DNA of 64,000 nt, taken from assembly GCF_900605015.1 (NCBI RefSeq), contig NZ_LR027575.1, forward strand, positions 364,690 to 428,689. The letters are read 5' to 3'. Positions 27,443-35,790 of the stretch are shown here, in pieces. The first letter of the stretch is position 1. Each line of letters begins with the position of its first letter. The DNA comes from Olsenella sp. Marseille-P4559 (lineage in GTDB: Bacteria > Actinomycetota > Coriobacteriia > Coriobacteriales > Atopobiaceae). Both the position numbers and the translations under genes were made by a program. The notes under the pieces are model-generated. The model did not search any database. It was not told the DNA's origin and saw nothing but the letters and a program-made list of their open reading frames with translations.

Positions 27443-29245
27443 TTATCGCCCCTCACCGAACAGCGCTTCAAGGCTGGCTTCGAGTGCCTTCTCGTGCTCG
27501 ACGATGCGCTTGGCGATCTCTTCGGCGGGTTCCAGCTCCTTGTACTTGTAGAACGCCCGCGTGAACGGGATGGTGTAGCCGCGCTGGACCTTCTTCTTGT
27601 CGAACCAGGCGCCGGGGTTGTAGGGCTCCACCTCGCGCTGCATGTAGGCGTCGATGTTCTCGCCCAGAGGGACGTCCTCGGTGTCGGTGACCTTCTTGCC
27701 GTCCTCGTCCGTTTTGGCGACGGGCTTGCCCTTCCTGTCTCGGACGACAGTGCCGTCCTCGTCGCGCTCGGGCGTGTACACGGTGATGCGGTCGAAGCCG
27801 AACTCCGTCGAGTCGAAGAGCTTGGCTTCCACGCTCACGGCCGAGCCATCCTCGGCCGTGCCCTCGTAGGTTCCGTCGGCCCAGCTGCCATAGGCCTTCA
27901 CGATGAGGTCACGGCACACCTTGGTGATGTCGTTCTTCTTGTCGCCGATGCCCTTGCGGCGCTTCACGAAGGCGTTGCTGGCGTCCACGAGGAGAACCTT
28001 GCCCCTGTGGCTCTCGGGCTTGTCCTTGTCGAAGAGCCAGATGTAGGTGGCGATGCCCGTGTTCACGAAGGAGTCAGTCGAGAGCTGGATGATGGCGTCG
28101 AGCCAATCGTTCTCAAGTATGTAGCGGCGGTAGTCGTCCTCGCCCCTGCCAGGCTTGCCCTTGTAGAGCGGCGAGGCGTCCTGGACGATGGCCATGATGC
28201 CCTCGTCCTTGAGCTTGGCGAGGCCGTTCAGGGCGAAGAGCGTCTGCCCATCGCCCACTGCCGGCAGCTCGCAGGGGAAGCGCCCCTCGCCGCCCTTGGC
28301 ATGCTCGGCCTTGATGGCGGCCTGCCGAGCGGCGAACGAGATGCCGAAGGGCGGGTTCTGTATCACGTAGTCGAACTTGTAGCCGGGAAACTGGTCGTTG
28401 TCGTAGGTGTTGCCGCGTCGCATGTTGTCGGCGTCCTCGCCGCGGATGAGCGCCGAGGCCTTGGCGATGGCGAAGGTGAACGGGTTGAGCTCCTGCCCGA
28501 AGGTCTGCACATCCGCCTCAGAGTCGAGCGCGAGCAGCCGCTCGCGCATGCAGCTGAGCATCTGCGAGGTGCCCATGGAGCCGTCGTACACGAGCCGGCG
28601 GATGTGGTCGCCCTCGAACACGCGCGGGTCGGCGGAGATGACGAGGTCAGTCATGAGATAGACGATGTCGCGGCTGGTGAAGTGCTCCCCGGCCTCATCT
28701 GTCTCGGAGAAGCGGCTCACAAGGTTCTCGAAGATGCCGCCCATCTCGACCTCGGTCACTTTGCTGGGGCTGAAGTCCCCCTTGCTGCCGCCGAAGTCCT
28801 TTACGACCTGATACAGCACTCCGCTGTCCGCCATCGTGCGGATCTCGTTGTCGAACTTCATGCCGGACTGGAAGAGGATGTCCTGCACGTTCTCGGAAAA
28901 GCCCTGAAGGTAGTCCGTGAAGTTTTCTTCTATGCCTGCTGGGTCGGCCAGCAGGGTCTCCCACGTGAAGGAGGACGTGTTGTAGAAGTCGTAGCCCGAG
29001 GCGCGGCGCAGGAATCCGTCGCGTACGTCGAGCCCGGCAGTCCTCTTGGCGGTTTCGAGCACGTTCTCGTGCGTGGGTAGCAGGCAGTCGTGGAAGCGCT
29101 TCACGATGGTCATGGGCAGGATCACGCGCCCGTACTCGACGGGCTTGTAGAGCCCGCGCAGGGTGTCGGCGATGCTCCACACGAGCGCTGCCTTCTCGGC
29201 GGCCTGTTTTGTGGTCGTCGCTTGGAGCTCTCTTTCGTCAGTCAA
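27443..29245 (-). CDS. hsdM: Type I restriction enzyme, M (N6-adenine methyltransferase) subunit
   Basis: The 600-residue protein begins with the HsdM N-terminal helical domain (WSIADTLRGLYKPVEYG). The SAM motif region around EHFTSRDIVYLMTDL and the N6-adenine motif NPPFG (in VIQNPPFGISF, about residue 300) are intact. The Glu/Lys-rich C-terminus would contact HsdS. It methylates both half-sites and with HsdS forms the modification enzyme. It is the first gene of the four-gene operon; a 45-bp gap separates it from the upstream small gene, so read-through from the methyltransferase fusion is possible. Confidence 0.94.
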   Translation of the reverse strand: MTDERELQATTTKQAAEKAALVWSIADTLRGLYKPVEYGRVILPMTIVKRFHDCLLPTHENVLETAKRTAGLDVRDGFLRRASGYDFYNTSSFTWETLLADPAGIEENFTDYLQGFSENVQDILFQSGMKFDNEIRTMADSGVLYQVVKDFGGSKGDFSPSKVTEVEMGGIFENLVSRFSETDEAGEHFTSRDIVYLMTDLVISADPRVFEGDHIRRLVYDGSMGTSQMLSCMRERLLALDSEADVQTFGQELNPFTFAIAKASALIRGEDADNMRRGNTYDNDQFPGYKFDYVIQNPPFGISFAARQAAIKAEHAKGGEGRFPCELPAVGDGQTLFALNGLAKLKDEGIMAIVQDASPLYKGKPGRGEDDYRRYILENDWLDAIIQLSTDSFVNTGIATYIWLFDKDKPESHRGKVLLVDASNAFVKRRKGIGDKKNDITKVCRDLIVKAYGSWADGTYEGTAEDGSAVSVEAKLFDSTEFGFDRITVYTPERDEDGTVVRDRKGKPVAKTDEDGKKVTDTEDVPLGENIDAYMQREVEPYNPGAWFDKKKVQRGYTIPFTRAFYKYKELEPAEEIAKRIVEHEKALEASLEALFGEGR

Positions 29246-29290
29246 TTCGATTCAGCCTTTCATCGGTGTCATTGTTGATATTCTAAGACC

Positions 29291-29818
29291 TCAATAGGTG
29301 GCGTTCAGCGTGTCCAGCGCCCGTGCGAAGCTGTTGTTCGTTATCTTCAGCCCGTTGGAGTCCTCCATCCTTATGACGGGCGGGTACGTCTCTGGGTGCG
29401 CCTCCATCTCTGCGACGGCGCTGGATGCGCCCAGCTTGCCGGGCGTGCTGTGCGGCATCGGCCCCACGAGAACGGCCCGGTAGACGTACGAGTTGCGCAG
29501 CTTCGCGAAGTTGAAGTGCTTCAGCTCGTCGTAGTCGAGCGCGCATTCCAGGTCGTTGGAGGAGATGCCGCGCCTCCTCGCGATGCTCCGGAGCTTCCCC
29601 TCGCTCGTCATGCTGTCGCCGATCACGAGGACCTTGGTGGGGCGGACCTCGGCCCGCCCGTCGTCGCCCAGGAGGTCGGACATCCCAAGGAGGCGAAGAA
29701 GCTCGTCAAGCTCGCCCGTCCGGTTCGCCATGGTGAGGGCCGGCAGGAGGCCGTCCTCCAGGCGCTCTTCCACGGCCTGGCCCAGGTCGTAGAGCTCGGC
29801 GGCGGAGAGGGGCGTCAA
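29291..29818 (-). CDS. Uncharacterised partner protein of the fused methyltransferase
   Basis: The 175-residue protein starts at a TTG that overlaps the methyltransferase stop by four bases (TTGA), a coupling arrangement. It has a helical first 60 residues, then a Rossmann-like start KVLVIGDSMTSEGKLRSIA, and conserved-looking YDELKHFNFAKLRNS and VLVGPMPHSTPGK. There is no nuclease motif that I recognise. A P-loop is absent. It is an obligate-looking companion of the fused methyltransferase: it could be a small effector, an inhibitor or a sensor. No family is assigned. Confidence 0.75.
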   Translation of the reverse strand: MTPLSAAELYDLGQAVEERLEDGLLPALTMANRTGELDELLRLLGMSDLLGDDGRAEVRPTKVLVIGDSMTSEGKLRSIARRRGISSNDLECALDYDELKHFNFAKLRNSYVYRAVLVGPMPHSTPGKLGASSAVAEMEAHPETYPPVIRMEDSNGLKITNNSFARALDTLNATY

Positions 29819-31551
29819 CGTCCCACCGCCTCGTCGTAGGCGCCGGCCGCGGCCTCGCGGGACTTGCGGATGCGTATCTTCAGGACGGAGATCTCGTCGA
29901 GGCGGGCCCGGTACCCGTCGGCAGCCTTCTTCTGCACGTCGGCCGGCGGCACGGGTATCTGGATCTGCCTGAGGTTCCGAAGCGGCAGGTTGGGGATGGT
30001 CGTCCCTACGACCATCTGCTCCAGGCTACGCTTCCCGTCCTCGCTTGCGAGGAACGCCGCCACGAAGTAGGGGTCCACGCGGTCGGTGTCGAGCCTGATG
30101 ACGTAGAGGTTGCCGTTGGCGAGTATGGTCCTGCCCTCGGGCACGTCCGCCACTGCCACCTTAAAGGGCGCGCCGTTCTTGGAAATCACGAGGTCGCCGG
30201 TGCGCAGCCACTGCCTCTCGGTCTTCTGGTCGAGGCTAGTGAGGTTCGGCAGGTCGTCCGAGATGGCGCCGTCCTCGATGTCCGAGAGCCGAACGTAGAA
30301 GAGCCCCGTGTCCTCCTCGGTCGTGAGCGCGTCGAGCTCCCTCGCGCTGAAGCCCGCCCCTCGCTCGATTGCGAGCGACAGGTCGCCGAGCGGCCTGGGG
30401 TTCACAAGGTCGGGGGCCTGGCCGAGGTAGCGGCTGGCGTAGAGGCTGTAGCCGCGCGAGGCGATGTCGGCGCGCTCGGCGCGGCGACTCATGGGCCCGT
30501 CCTCGCCGAGGCGGCCCACGATCTCAGAGACGGCCTCGTCGGAGAGCGTGTTCCAGCGGCGCCCCTCGTCGGCGAGGTCGGAGGCGTCGACCATGCGGAC
30601 CGGCCCGTCGTTGCGGCCGAGCACGAGGAGCGCGCAGCCGAGGGCCGTCGAGCGGAAGAGCCTGGTCGGGAGGGCCACCACAGCCCGGAGCATCCCGTTC
30701 TCCACGAAGTAGCGCCGCGCCCGCTGGTCGCCGCCGTTGCCAAGGGCTCCGTTGGTGACGATGGCCACGGCGGTGCCGCCCTCGGCGAGGGAGTCGTACG
30801 CGAGCCGGGCGAACACCCAGTCGGCGGAGGCGGGCCGTCCCATGGGGTCAGTCTCGTCCACGAAGGGGGCGAGGTAGTCGGCGCCGGGATTGCGCATGAA
30901 GGCCAACTTCATGCCGAAGGGCGGGTTGGCGAAGACCTTGTCGTAGGCAACGAGGGAGGGCCTGTGGAACACGTCGCCCAGGCCGACGGGGCGGTCCCCA
31001 GGGAGCAGCCTCATGCGGGCTACGGCCAGGCATGCCGCGTCCTGGCTCACGTCGACGCCGTAGGTCCTGATGCCGGGATTCCTCTCGATGGCATCGACGA
31101 GAAGGGAGCCAGCGCCGCAGCACGCGTCGTAGAGGCGGTCGCCGTCGTGGCAGTCAAGGATGGCGAGCGCGAGGGCGCGAAGGGGCTCGGGGGTCGTGAG
31201 CTCCCTCCGCATGCCGAAGCTCCTGTCCTCGTCCACGTTGTAGTGGAGCACGAAGTCGCGCAGCTCGTCAGTGGTGTAGGGACTCCCGAAGAGGTGTAGG
31301 GCGGCGCTCTCGAAGGCCCCGTCGGGGCCAGTGACGAAGCGGTCGCGCAGGATGGGGTCGAGCTGGTGGTCGCCGACGACCGAGAGGTACTGCTCGTGGT
31401 CAATGCCGTGGCGGTCAAGGCCCTTCTCTATCAGGAGGAGGGCGGCGTATGCCGCGAGGTTGGCGTCCACGCCCATGTCGCCCAAGGGCTCGATGTGGTC
31501 GAGGTCCTTTGCAATCATGATGCGGCTGGTCTGCTCTGGAGTAAGTGACAA
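29815..31551 (-). CDS. N6-adenine methyltransferase fused to a single type I specificity half
   Basis: The 578-residue protein combines an HsdM-like domain (SAM motif DACCGAGS at 142-149, catalytic NPPFG at 209-213) with a C-terminal HsdS-type half: one recognition domain from about residue 385 (RPLGDLSLAIERGAGF) with LRTGDLVISKNGAPFKVA, GTTIPNLPLRNLRQIQIPVPP, and a coiled tail. No nuclease domain is attached or adjacent. Dimers of such proteins usually read an interrupted palindrome. The TTG at 31551 has AGGAGG six bases upstream and lies just after a promoter; the open frame continues far upstream through non-coding GC-rich DNA and was not used. Confidence 0.85.
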   Translation of the reverse strand: MSLTPEQTSRIMIAKDLDHIEPLGDMGVDANLAAYAALLLIEKGLDRHGIDHEQYLSVVGDHQLDPILRDRFVTGPDGAFESAALHLFGSPYTTDELRDFVLHYNVDEDRSFGMRRELTTPEPLRALALAILDCHDGDRLYDACCGAGSLLVDAIERNPGIRTYGVDVSQDAACLAVARMRLLPGDRPVGLGDVFHRPSLVAYDKVFANPPFGMKLAFMRNPGADYLAPFVDETDPMGRPASADWVFARLAYDSLAEGGTAVAIVTNGALGNGGDQRARRYFVENGMLRAVVALPTRLFRSTALGCALLVLGRNDGPVRMVDASDLADEGRRWNTLSDEAVSEIVGRLGEDGPMSRRAERADIASRGYSLYASRYLGQAPDLVNPRPLGDLSLAIERGAGFSARELDALTTEEDTGLFYVRLSDIEDGAISDDLPNLTSLDQKTERQWLRTGDLVISKNGAPFKVAVADVPEGRTILANGNLYVIRLDTDRVDPYFVAAFLASEDGKRSLEQMVVGTTIPNLPLRNLRQIQIPVPPADVQKKAADGYRARLDEISVLKIRIRKSREAAAGAYDEAVGR

Positions 31552-31645
31552 GGCAACCTCCTGGTTATCGGTAACCGTATTACTATGGTTAAGAGTAACC
31601 AGATGAAGCAAAGCTGTCAAGTGCAATAGATGGTTATTGTTAACC
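31549..31645 (-). promoter_or_regulatory. Promoter with three GGTTA-N4-TAACC operators
   Basis: On the minus strand TTGACA (31615-31620) and TACTCT (31592-31597) are exactly 17 bp apart, upstream of the TTG start at 31551. Three 14-bp interrupted palindromes GGTTA-N4-TAACC lie at 31563-31576 (downstream of the start point), 31587-31600 (covering the -10 box) and 31632-31645 (upstream of the -35 box). The layout is that of a tightly self-controlled promoter. The regulator is not obvious; the methyltransferase itself or an HTH protein of the island could bind. Confidence 0.75.
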
Positions 31646-31715
31646 AATAACTGAGCCACAGGCGATAGCGCTCGGGGACGTGTAGTCTGGCTTGAGTTGA
31701 AGGGAAGAGGACCTT

Positions 31716-32189
31716 TCACGTCCCACTGCCCGCCGGACGCTCGCCGGGGATCCGGTGCCGCCGCATGCTGCCCCGTCGTGGGTCGTCCGTGCCATGTGCG
31801 GGGCCGGGCCGTTCGTGCCACGGGGCTCCGCGCGCCCTGGGAGGTCACCGGGGCAGCCGGGACTCCTCCGCGGTCTGTCCTCGCGTGCGGGCCTGCGGCA
31901 GCCGGCATCGTCGGGCCGGTCTTCGGCCGCCCATGGCAGCCAGCAAGCTGTCTGCCATGGGTCCCCGGCCTCAGCCCGTCCCTCCTCAGCCGTCTGCCTC
32001 CGGCACCGCGCTCGTCCAGCCCGCTCCGTTGCTCCCGGCTGCCGTGCACGGTTGCCGTTTTGGCGTGCTACGCCCCGCGTCACGGACGTCCTGCCGGCCC
32101 CGCACATGGCGCTGCGTTATGTCGCTCGCCCGCATGCGCCGTCACCGGATCCGTGGGGCCGTCTCGGTCCGGCGGGCAGTGGGACGTGA
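31716..32189. ncRNA. Candidate structured RNA or DNA element: five concentric complementary stems
   Basis: Five pairs of exactly complementary segments nest around one centre near 31950: 31716-31738 with 32167-32189 (23 bp), 31748-31757 with 32143-32152 (10 bp, extending imperfectly), 31791-31807 with 32094-32110 (17 bp), 31852-31862 with 32033-32043 (11 bp) and 31930-31939 with 31952-31961 (10 bp). The segments between the stems have similar lengths on the two sides but unrelated sequences. This is what a folded rod-like RNA shows and a simple repeat does not. Transcription and strand are unproven; a transposable inverted-repeat element or replication origin remains possible. Confidence 0.5.
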
Positions 32190-32211
32190 TGCTCGCAAGC
32201 AGCTGGCATGC

Positions 32212-32262
32212 AGCTCGCAGCAATCTTGCCTCTGGCCAGCACCGAGCTCGCAGCAATCTTGC
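32212..32262. repeat. Pair of 18-bp direct repeats
   Basis: AGCTCGCAGCAATCTTGC occurs at 32212-32229 and 32245-32262, 33 bp apart, just beside the concentric stem structure. The spacing of about three helical turns suggests paired protein-binding sites. Confidence 0.5.
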
Positions 32263-32430
32263 ACGCCACCGGCGCAACGCTTATAGCACTCCAAGTCCCG
32301 TAGGCCTTTCAGAGCTCACCAGACGGCACAAGTGGCCGCCTCAGACCCCGAACAGCCCACCGGTGACCGAATTATCGGTGCGGGCATCGTCACCGCACCG
32401 GCGAGCCCCCGGCCGCGTCGTCCGAACCCT

Positions 32431-33321
32431 CTACAGGTGTTCGAGCTCCTTGCAACGGTTGACAGCTGCCTTCACGGGGCCGACCGCCCTCCCGAACGCC
32501 GTGGTCCAAATCCCGTTGCCGTCGAGGGCGTTGGAGTTGAACTGGACGGTCTCCTCCATGGAAAGCCGCCCATAGCTCTCGGCCCCTTGTCCATCCGCGA
32601 ACATCGCGGCGAACTTGCTCGAGAGCGGCAGGATGGTGGCCGTGAAGTCACTGTAGTCATCGGTGATACCGATGAACGAGACTGGCATCGAGCACGAGAT
32701 GAACGGCATCACGGGCGACGCCTGCAGGACGATCATACGCATCCCGGCCAACCTGTCCCTGATATGGCTGGTTGGGGCCTTCGGATCCCCGGACAGCAGA
32801 GTGAACCTCATGATGGCGGCGTCGGCAACGGGCTCCAGACTTCCCCTGAGGCCGATGAGTCCGAGGAGGTCCCAGTCCCCTGGCGTGAGTTTCTCCTCCC
32901 GTGCGAACTCTTCGGCGATCTTGGCCGCATGGTCCCTGTCGCTTGCGAGGAAGGAGGGGCTCCTGGCGATGAGGTTGGCAACGAGATCGCACACGGCCAG
33001 GCGCCCCTCCTCAAAGCGCTCATTGACATAATCCTGTCTCTCGCAGCATTCCAGCAGGTCATCCAGGCCCTTCGATAGCCTGCCCTCGACTTCGAAAAGC
33101 TCGTCCTCGATACGGTTCTCCTGGAAGAAGGCGTCGCCATCCTCGCCGGTGCCTATCCTCGACTCGTACAGGAACCTCTCGCTGCAGATTCCTTCCGGGC
33201 GCATGCGAAAGTAGCGGTCGTCGACGCGCCTGTACGCGCTCAGCATACCGTCATTCCCGGCGAAATGCCGCAGATAGAACCTCGGCACGAAGTGCTGCCG
33301 CTTGGTGGAGCCCTTTCCCAT
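32431..33321 (-). CDS. DUF4238 domain protein
   Basis: The 296-residue protein opens with MGKGSTKRQHFVPRFYLRHF, the characteristic DUF4238 start (RQHxxPxFYLxxF). The body is mainly helical with a Glu-rich segment (residues 75-105). No signal or membrane segment is seen. DUF4238 genes occur as single genes in many defence and mobile regions; their activity is unknown to me. It starts nine bases after the subtilase gene, in the same direction, so it is likely part of the ietAS-like transcript. Confidence 0.8.
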   Translation of the reverse strand: MGKGSTKRQHFVPRFYLRHFAGNDGMLSAYRRVDDRYFRMRPEGICSERFLYESRIGTGEDGDAFFQENRIEDELFEVEGRLSKGLDDLLECCERQDYVNERFEEGRLAVCDLVANLIARSPSFLASDRDHAAKIAEEFAREEKLTPGDWDLLGLIGLRGSLEPVADAAIMRFTLLSGDPKAPTSHIRDRLAGMRMIVLQASPVMPFISCSMPVSFIGITDDYSDFTATILPLSSKFAAMFADGQGAESYGRLSMEETVQFNSNALDGNGIWTTAFGRAVGPVKAAVNRCKELEHL

Positions 33322-33330
33322 GGCGGCTTC

Positions 33331-35787
33331 TTAAATCTGGATGGTGGTCTCGACGGGCACCTTCACCTGCGCGACGACCTCGTTGTAGAGCTGGGATTCC
33401 ACCTCGGGAGTGTCGATGGTCACGACAAGAGCGTAGCGCACCTTGTTCGTCGCCTTGCCCAGCGCCTTGCGGAAGGCCCACCAGCCCTTCGTGGGGTAGA
33501 TGGCAACATAGCGCGCGTCGGCAAGGTCGGCAGCATTCATTCTCTTGAAATCGCTGATGATGGAGCCGACATCACGGTTGTCGGCGCCCAGCACCCAGTC
33601 CTCCGCGCCAGTGGGGCCTCCGTTGTCGCCCCGACCCTCACGCATTTTCTTGCTTACGGACTTGCGGAAGTCCTCGAGGCTCTGCCTGCGGTCAATCACC
33701 TGGAAGCGCAGCCCGCATGACTGGTAGCGGAACTTGCTGCCCCAGCCCCTATCGCCGGGGTTGGGCTCGATGAAGTACGAGAGCGTGACACGCAGCTCGG
33801 CCTTGGCCTCGCCGAGCCTCAGCAGCTCCTCCCGTGGCCACGGCAGCTCATGCACGCGCATCTCGTTCGTACGGCCCTCTTTGTCGAACGGCTGAATCTC
33901 GCCCTGTACCACCAGATTGACTCGGCTGTCCAGGCAGCCGAGAGCATAGTCGATATGGGGGATGCCCCATCCACACGCGCGGAGCAGGGTCCGATAAGAC
34001 CCCTTCTTGCCCTTCTCGACGTCGAATTCCCTCTTCATCTCGTCAGTCCAGCGCGCAGAATGGACGAGGAGGGCGCGCACCGTCTCGGGCCACAGGTCGG
34101 GATACGCCTCGAGGATTCGAGATGCCATCCACGAAGCCTGCGCGGTCGCCGCGCTGGTCGCCCTCGTGGTGGTGAGATAACGCTCTGGGAGCTCGTTCGA
34201 CGTGGTGAGCCGTGAGAGATCGTCACAGTCCAACACATTGCGGTACGCATCTCCCGCAAGGTTTCCGCCGTCACAACATATCTCGGGCTTGATGGGCCAC
34301 ATGTCATCCCAGAGGACCGAGGTCCTGCTGTAAGGGCAGAGGTCGCCCTTCAGCGCCATCGCGGCGTATCCGTCGAATCCGGCTTCGCTTATGGTCACTG
34401 CGTCCGCGTACGCCCCGACTGTGAGCGCGTTCCATGCCTGCGCGGGGTCCTGGACGGGCGAGTTGACGTTATGGTCCGAATAGGGCGCGTCGTGGAAGCC
34501 GTTCTTGTCAACGTTGCCGGCGCTCACGAGACACAGACGCTTGTATTCGCCGTCCGCGTCGGTGCCTGCAGTAAGCTCGTCGAGCTTAGCCGACCAGGAG
34601 GAGGGCTTTCCGTCAATCTCTTCCGAATCGTCGGTAACCGCCATGCAGTAGACGCGGCTGCGATCGGGATGCTCCATCTCGATGTGCGCCATCGCATCTG
34701 CCGTGACGGAGCCGTAGAGGTGTTCCGGGTTGCGGTCCGAGTCAGGGAGGATCTTGACTGACTCGAGGTGGCCATGCAGCTGAATCGGACCAGCAGATTC
34801 CAGGGCATGCCTCAAGTCATCATAAAGTGCTATGCCCGCCATCTCGGTGCCATGTCCAGCACGATCATTCGGAGCCCATCCGTCATCGGCGGCGAGGACG
34901 GAATCGTCCGCGTCATGGATGGCGACACCCAGCAGCTGGTGGCTCGCGTTGACGCCCGTGTCGAGCAGGCACACCGACACGTCCGATTCGGTCGGAACGA
35001 CCCTTCCCGCTGCATCGTCAGAGAGCTCCCTCTGGAAGCGTGGCTCGAAGTCGAGGAACTCGTGGTTGGGCTCTGCCAGTGGCCTCACCTCGTTCATGGG
35101 GCCTATATTGTCGAAGAGCGTCTCCAGGTCGTCGCCATCGAGTCTGGCAAGCGTGACTAGGCATTCGGGAAAGACGAGAAAGTCATCAGAGGCGTCTATC
35201 TGCCGGTCGCGGCACCACATCTTGAATCTGCCGAAGAGCTCCTCGGCGTTCTCCTGCGTCGTGCCGAACCATACCTCGCACCATTTGGGAGCATCAGCCG
35301 GATACTCGTCGTCCCTTCCGGTCCATAGGGAGCGAACTGGTACAGACTCGATGCTATCGATGCTCTCGACAAGCGGCTGGTTTTTGGGCTTGCCCCTCTT
35401 GGTGGCCTTGCACTCGTCCGCGTAGTCCGAGACCTTCTTCTCGAAGTACTTTGCACTCCTCTGGGGGACGTACACGGTGGCGGAGATCACCGGGTCATCG
35501 CCACCGGTGCTCCTCACGTTCACGAGCTGGATCTTGCTGTTCGTATTGTCAAACGAATCGGGGTCCATCTCGTAACCGGCCGAGCTGTTGAAGCGCAGGT
35601 AGGTGCCGCCGCGCCCCTCGGCAGCAGTGTCAGCCTTGATGGCCTTCTCCAGCTCCTGGCTCAGCTTCTTGGCATGGGTCTGCCGGTTCCGTGCGGGGTT
35701 CTTCCTCTCGCCGCCACCGCCGCCCGGCCGCTCATAGGCGCAGCCCTCCGACGTGTCGGAAAGAATGACGTTGCGCTTGAGCTCCAT
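33331..35787 (-). CDS. ietS: Subtilisin-like serine protease, IetS-like
   Basis: The 818-residue intracellular protein (no signal peptide) has the S8 triad: Asp276 in SVCLLDTGVN, His312 in GHGTEMAGIA and Ser545 in RATSAATAQASWM, with the oxyanion Asn425 in SAGN. A 260-residue N-terminal domain and a 230-residue C-terminal domain flank the protease. It lies three bases after an AAA ATPase gene. Size, order and partner match IetS of the ietAS pair, first known as a plasmid incompatibility/stability module and later as an antiphage system. The serine motif ATSAATA departs from the usual GTSxAxP. The phage trigger is unknown. Confidence 0.82.
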   Translation of the reverse strand: MELKRNVILSDTSEGCAYERPGGGGGERKNPARNRQTHAKKLSQELEKAIKADTAAEGRGGTYLRFNSSAGYEMDPDSFDNTNSKIQLVNVRSTGGDDPVISATVYVPQRSAKYFEKKVSDYADECKATKRGKPKNQPLVESIDSIESVPVRSLWTGRDDEYPADAPKWCEVWFGTTQENAEELFGRFKMWCRDRQIDASDDFLVFPECLVTLARLDGDDLETLFDNIGPMNEVRPLAEPNHEFLDFEPRFQRELSDDAAGRVVPTESDVSVCLLDTGVNASHQLLGVAIHDADDSVLAADDGWAPNDRAGHGTEMAGIALYDDLRHALESAGPIQLHGHLESVKILPDSDRNPEHLYGSVTADAMAHIEMEHPDRSRVYCMAVTDDSEEIDGKPSSWSAKLDELTAGTDADGEYKRLCLVSAGNVDKNGFHDAPYSDHNVNSPVQDPAQAWNALTVGAYADAVTISEAGFDGYAAMALKGDLCPYSRTSVLWDDMWPIKPEICCDGGNLAGDAYRNVLDCDDLSRLTTSNELPERYLTTTRATSAATAQASWMASRILEAYPDLWPETVRALLVHSARWTDEMKREFDVEKGKKGSYRTLLRACGWGIPHIDYALGCLDSRVNLVVQGEIQPFDKEGRTNEMRVHELPWPREELLRLGEAKAELRVTLSYFIEPNPGDRGWGSKFRYQSCGLRFQVIDRRQSLEDFRKSVSKKMREGRGDNGGPTGAEDWVLGADNRDVGSIISDFKRMNAADLADARYVAIYPTKGWWAFRKALGKATNKVRYALVVTIDTPEVESQLYNEVVAQVKVPVETTIQI

Positions 35788-35790
35788 GGG

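Larger units (their letters stand above)
31646..32430. other. 785-bp non-coding region of the island
   Basis: There is no protein gene: open frames here are long on both strands only because the DNA is about 70% GC, and none has a ribosome site or resembles a protein. It contains the 474-bp concentric stem structure (31716-32189), a pair of 18-bp direct repeats (32212-32229, 32245-32262) and a hairpin CGGTGCGG/CCGCACCG near 32378-32403 that may end the DUF4238 transcript. Confidence 0.7.

Noticed and set aside
31552-32049. Upstream extension of the methyltransferase frame by 166 codons
   Set aside because: It runs through the promoter, operators and the concentric stem region, has no ribosome site and is low-complexity; the TTG behind AGGAGG at 31551 is better.
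31697-32575. 292-codon plus-strand frame in the island gap
   Set aside because: No ribosome site or recognisable motif, Pro/Ser/Arg-rich, and it crosses paired stems; taken as chance in GC-rich DNA.
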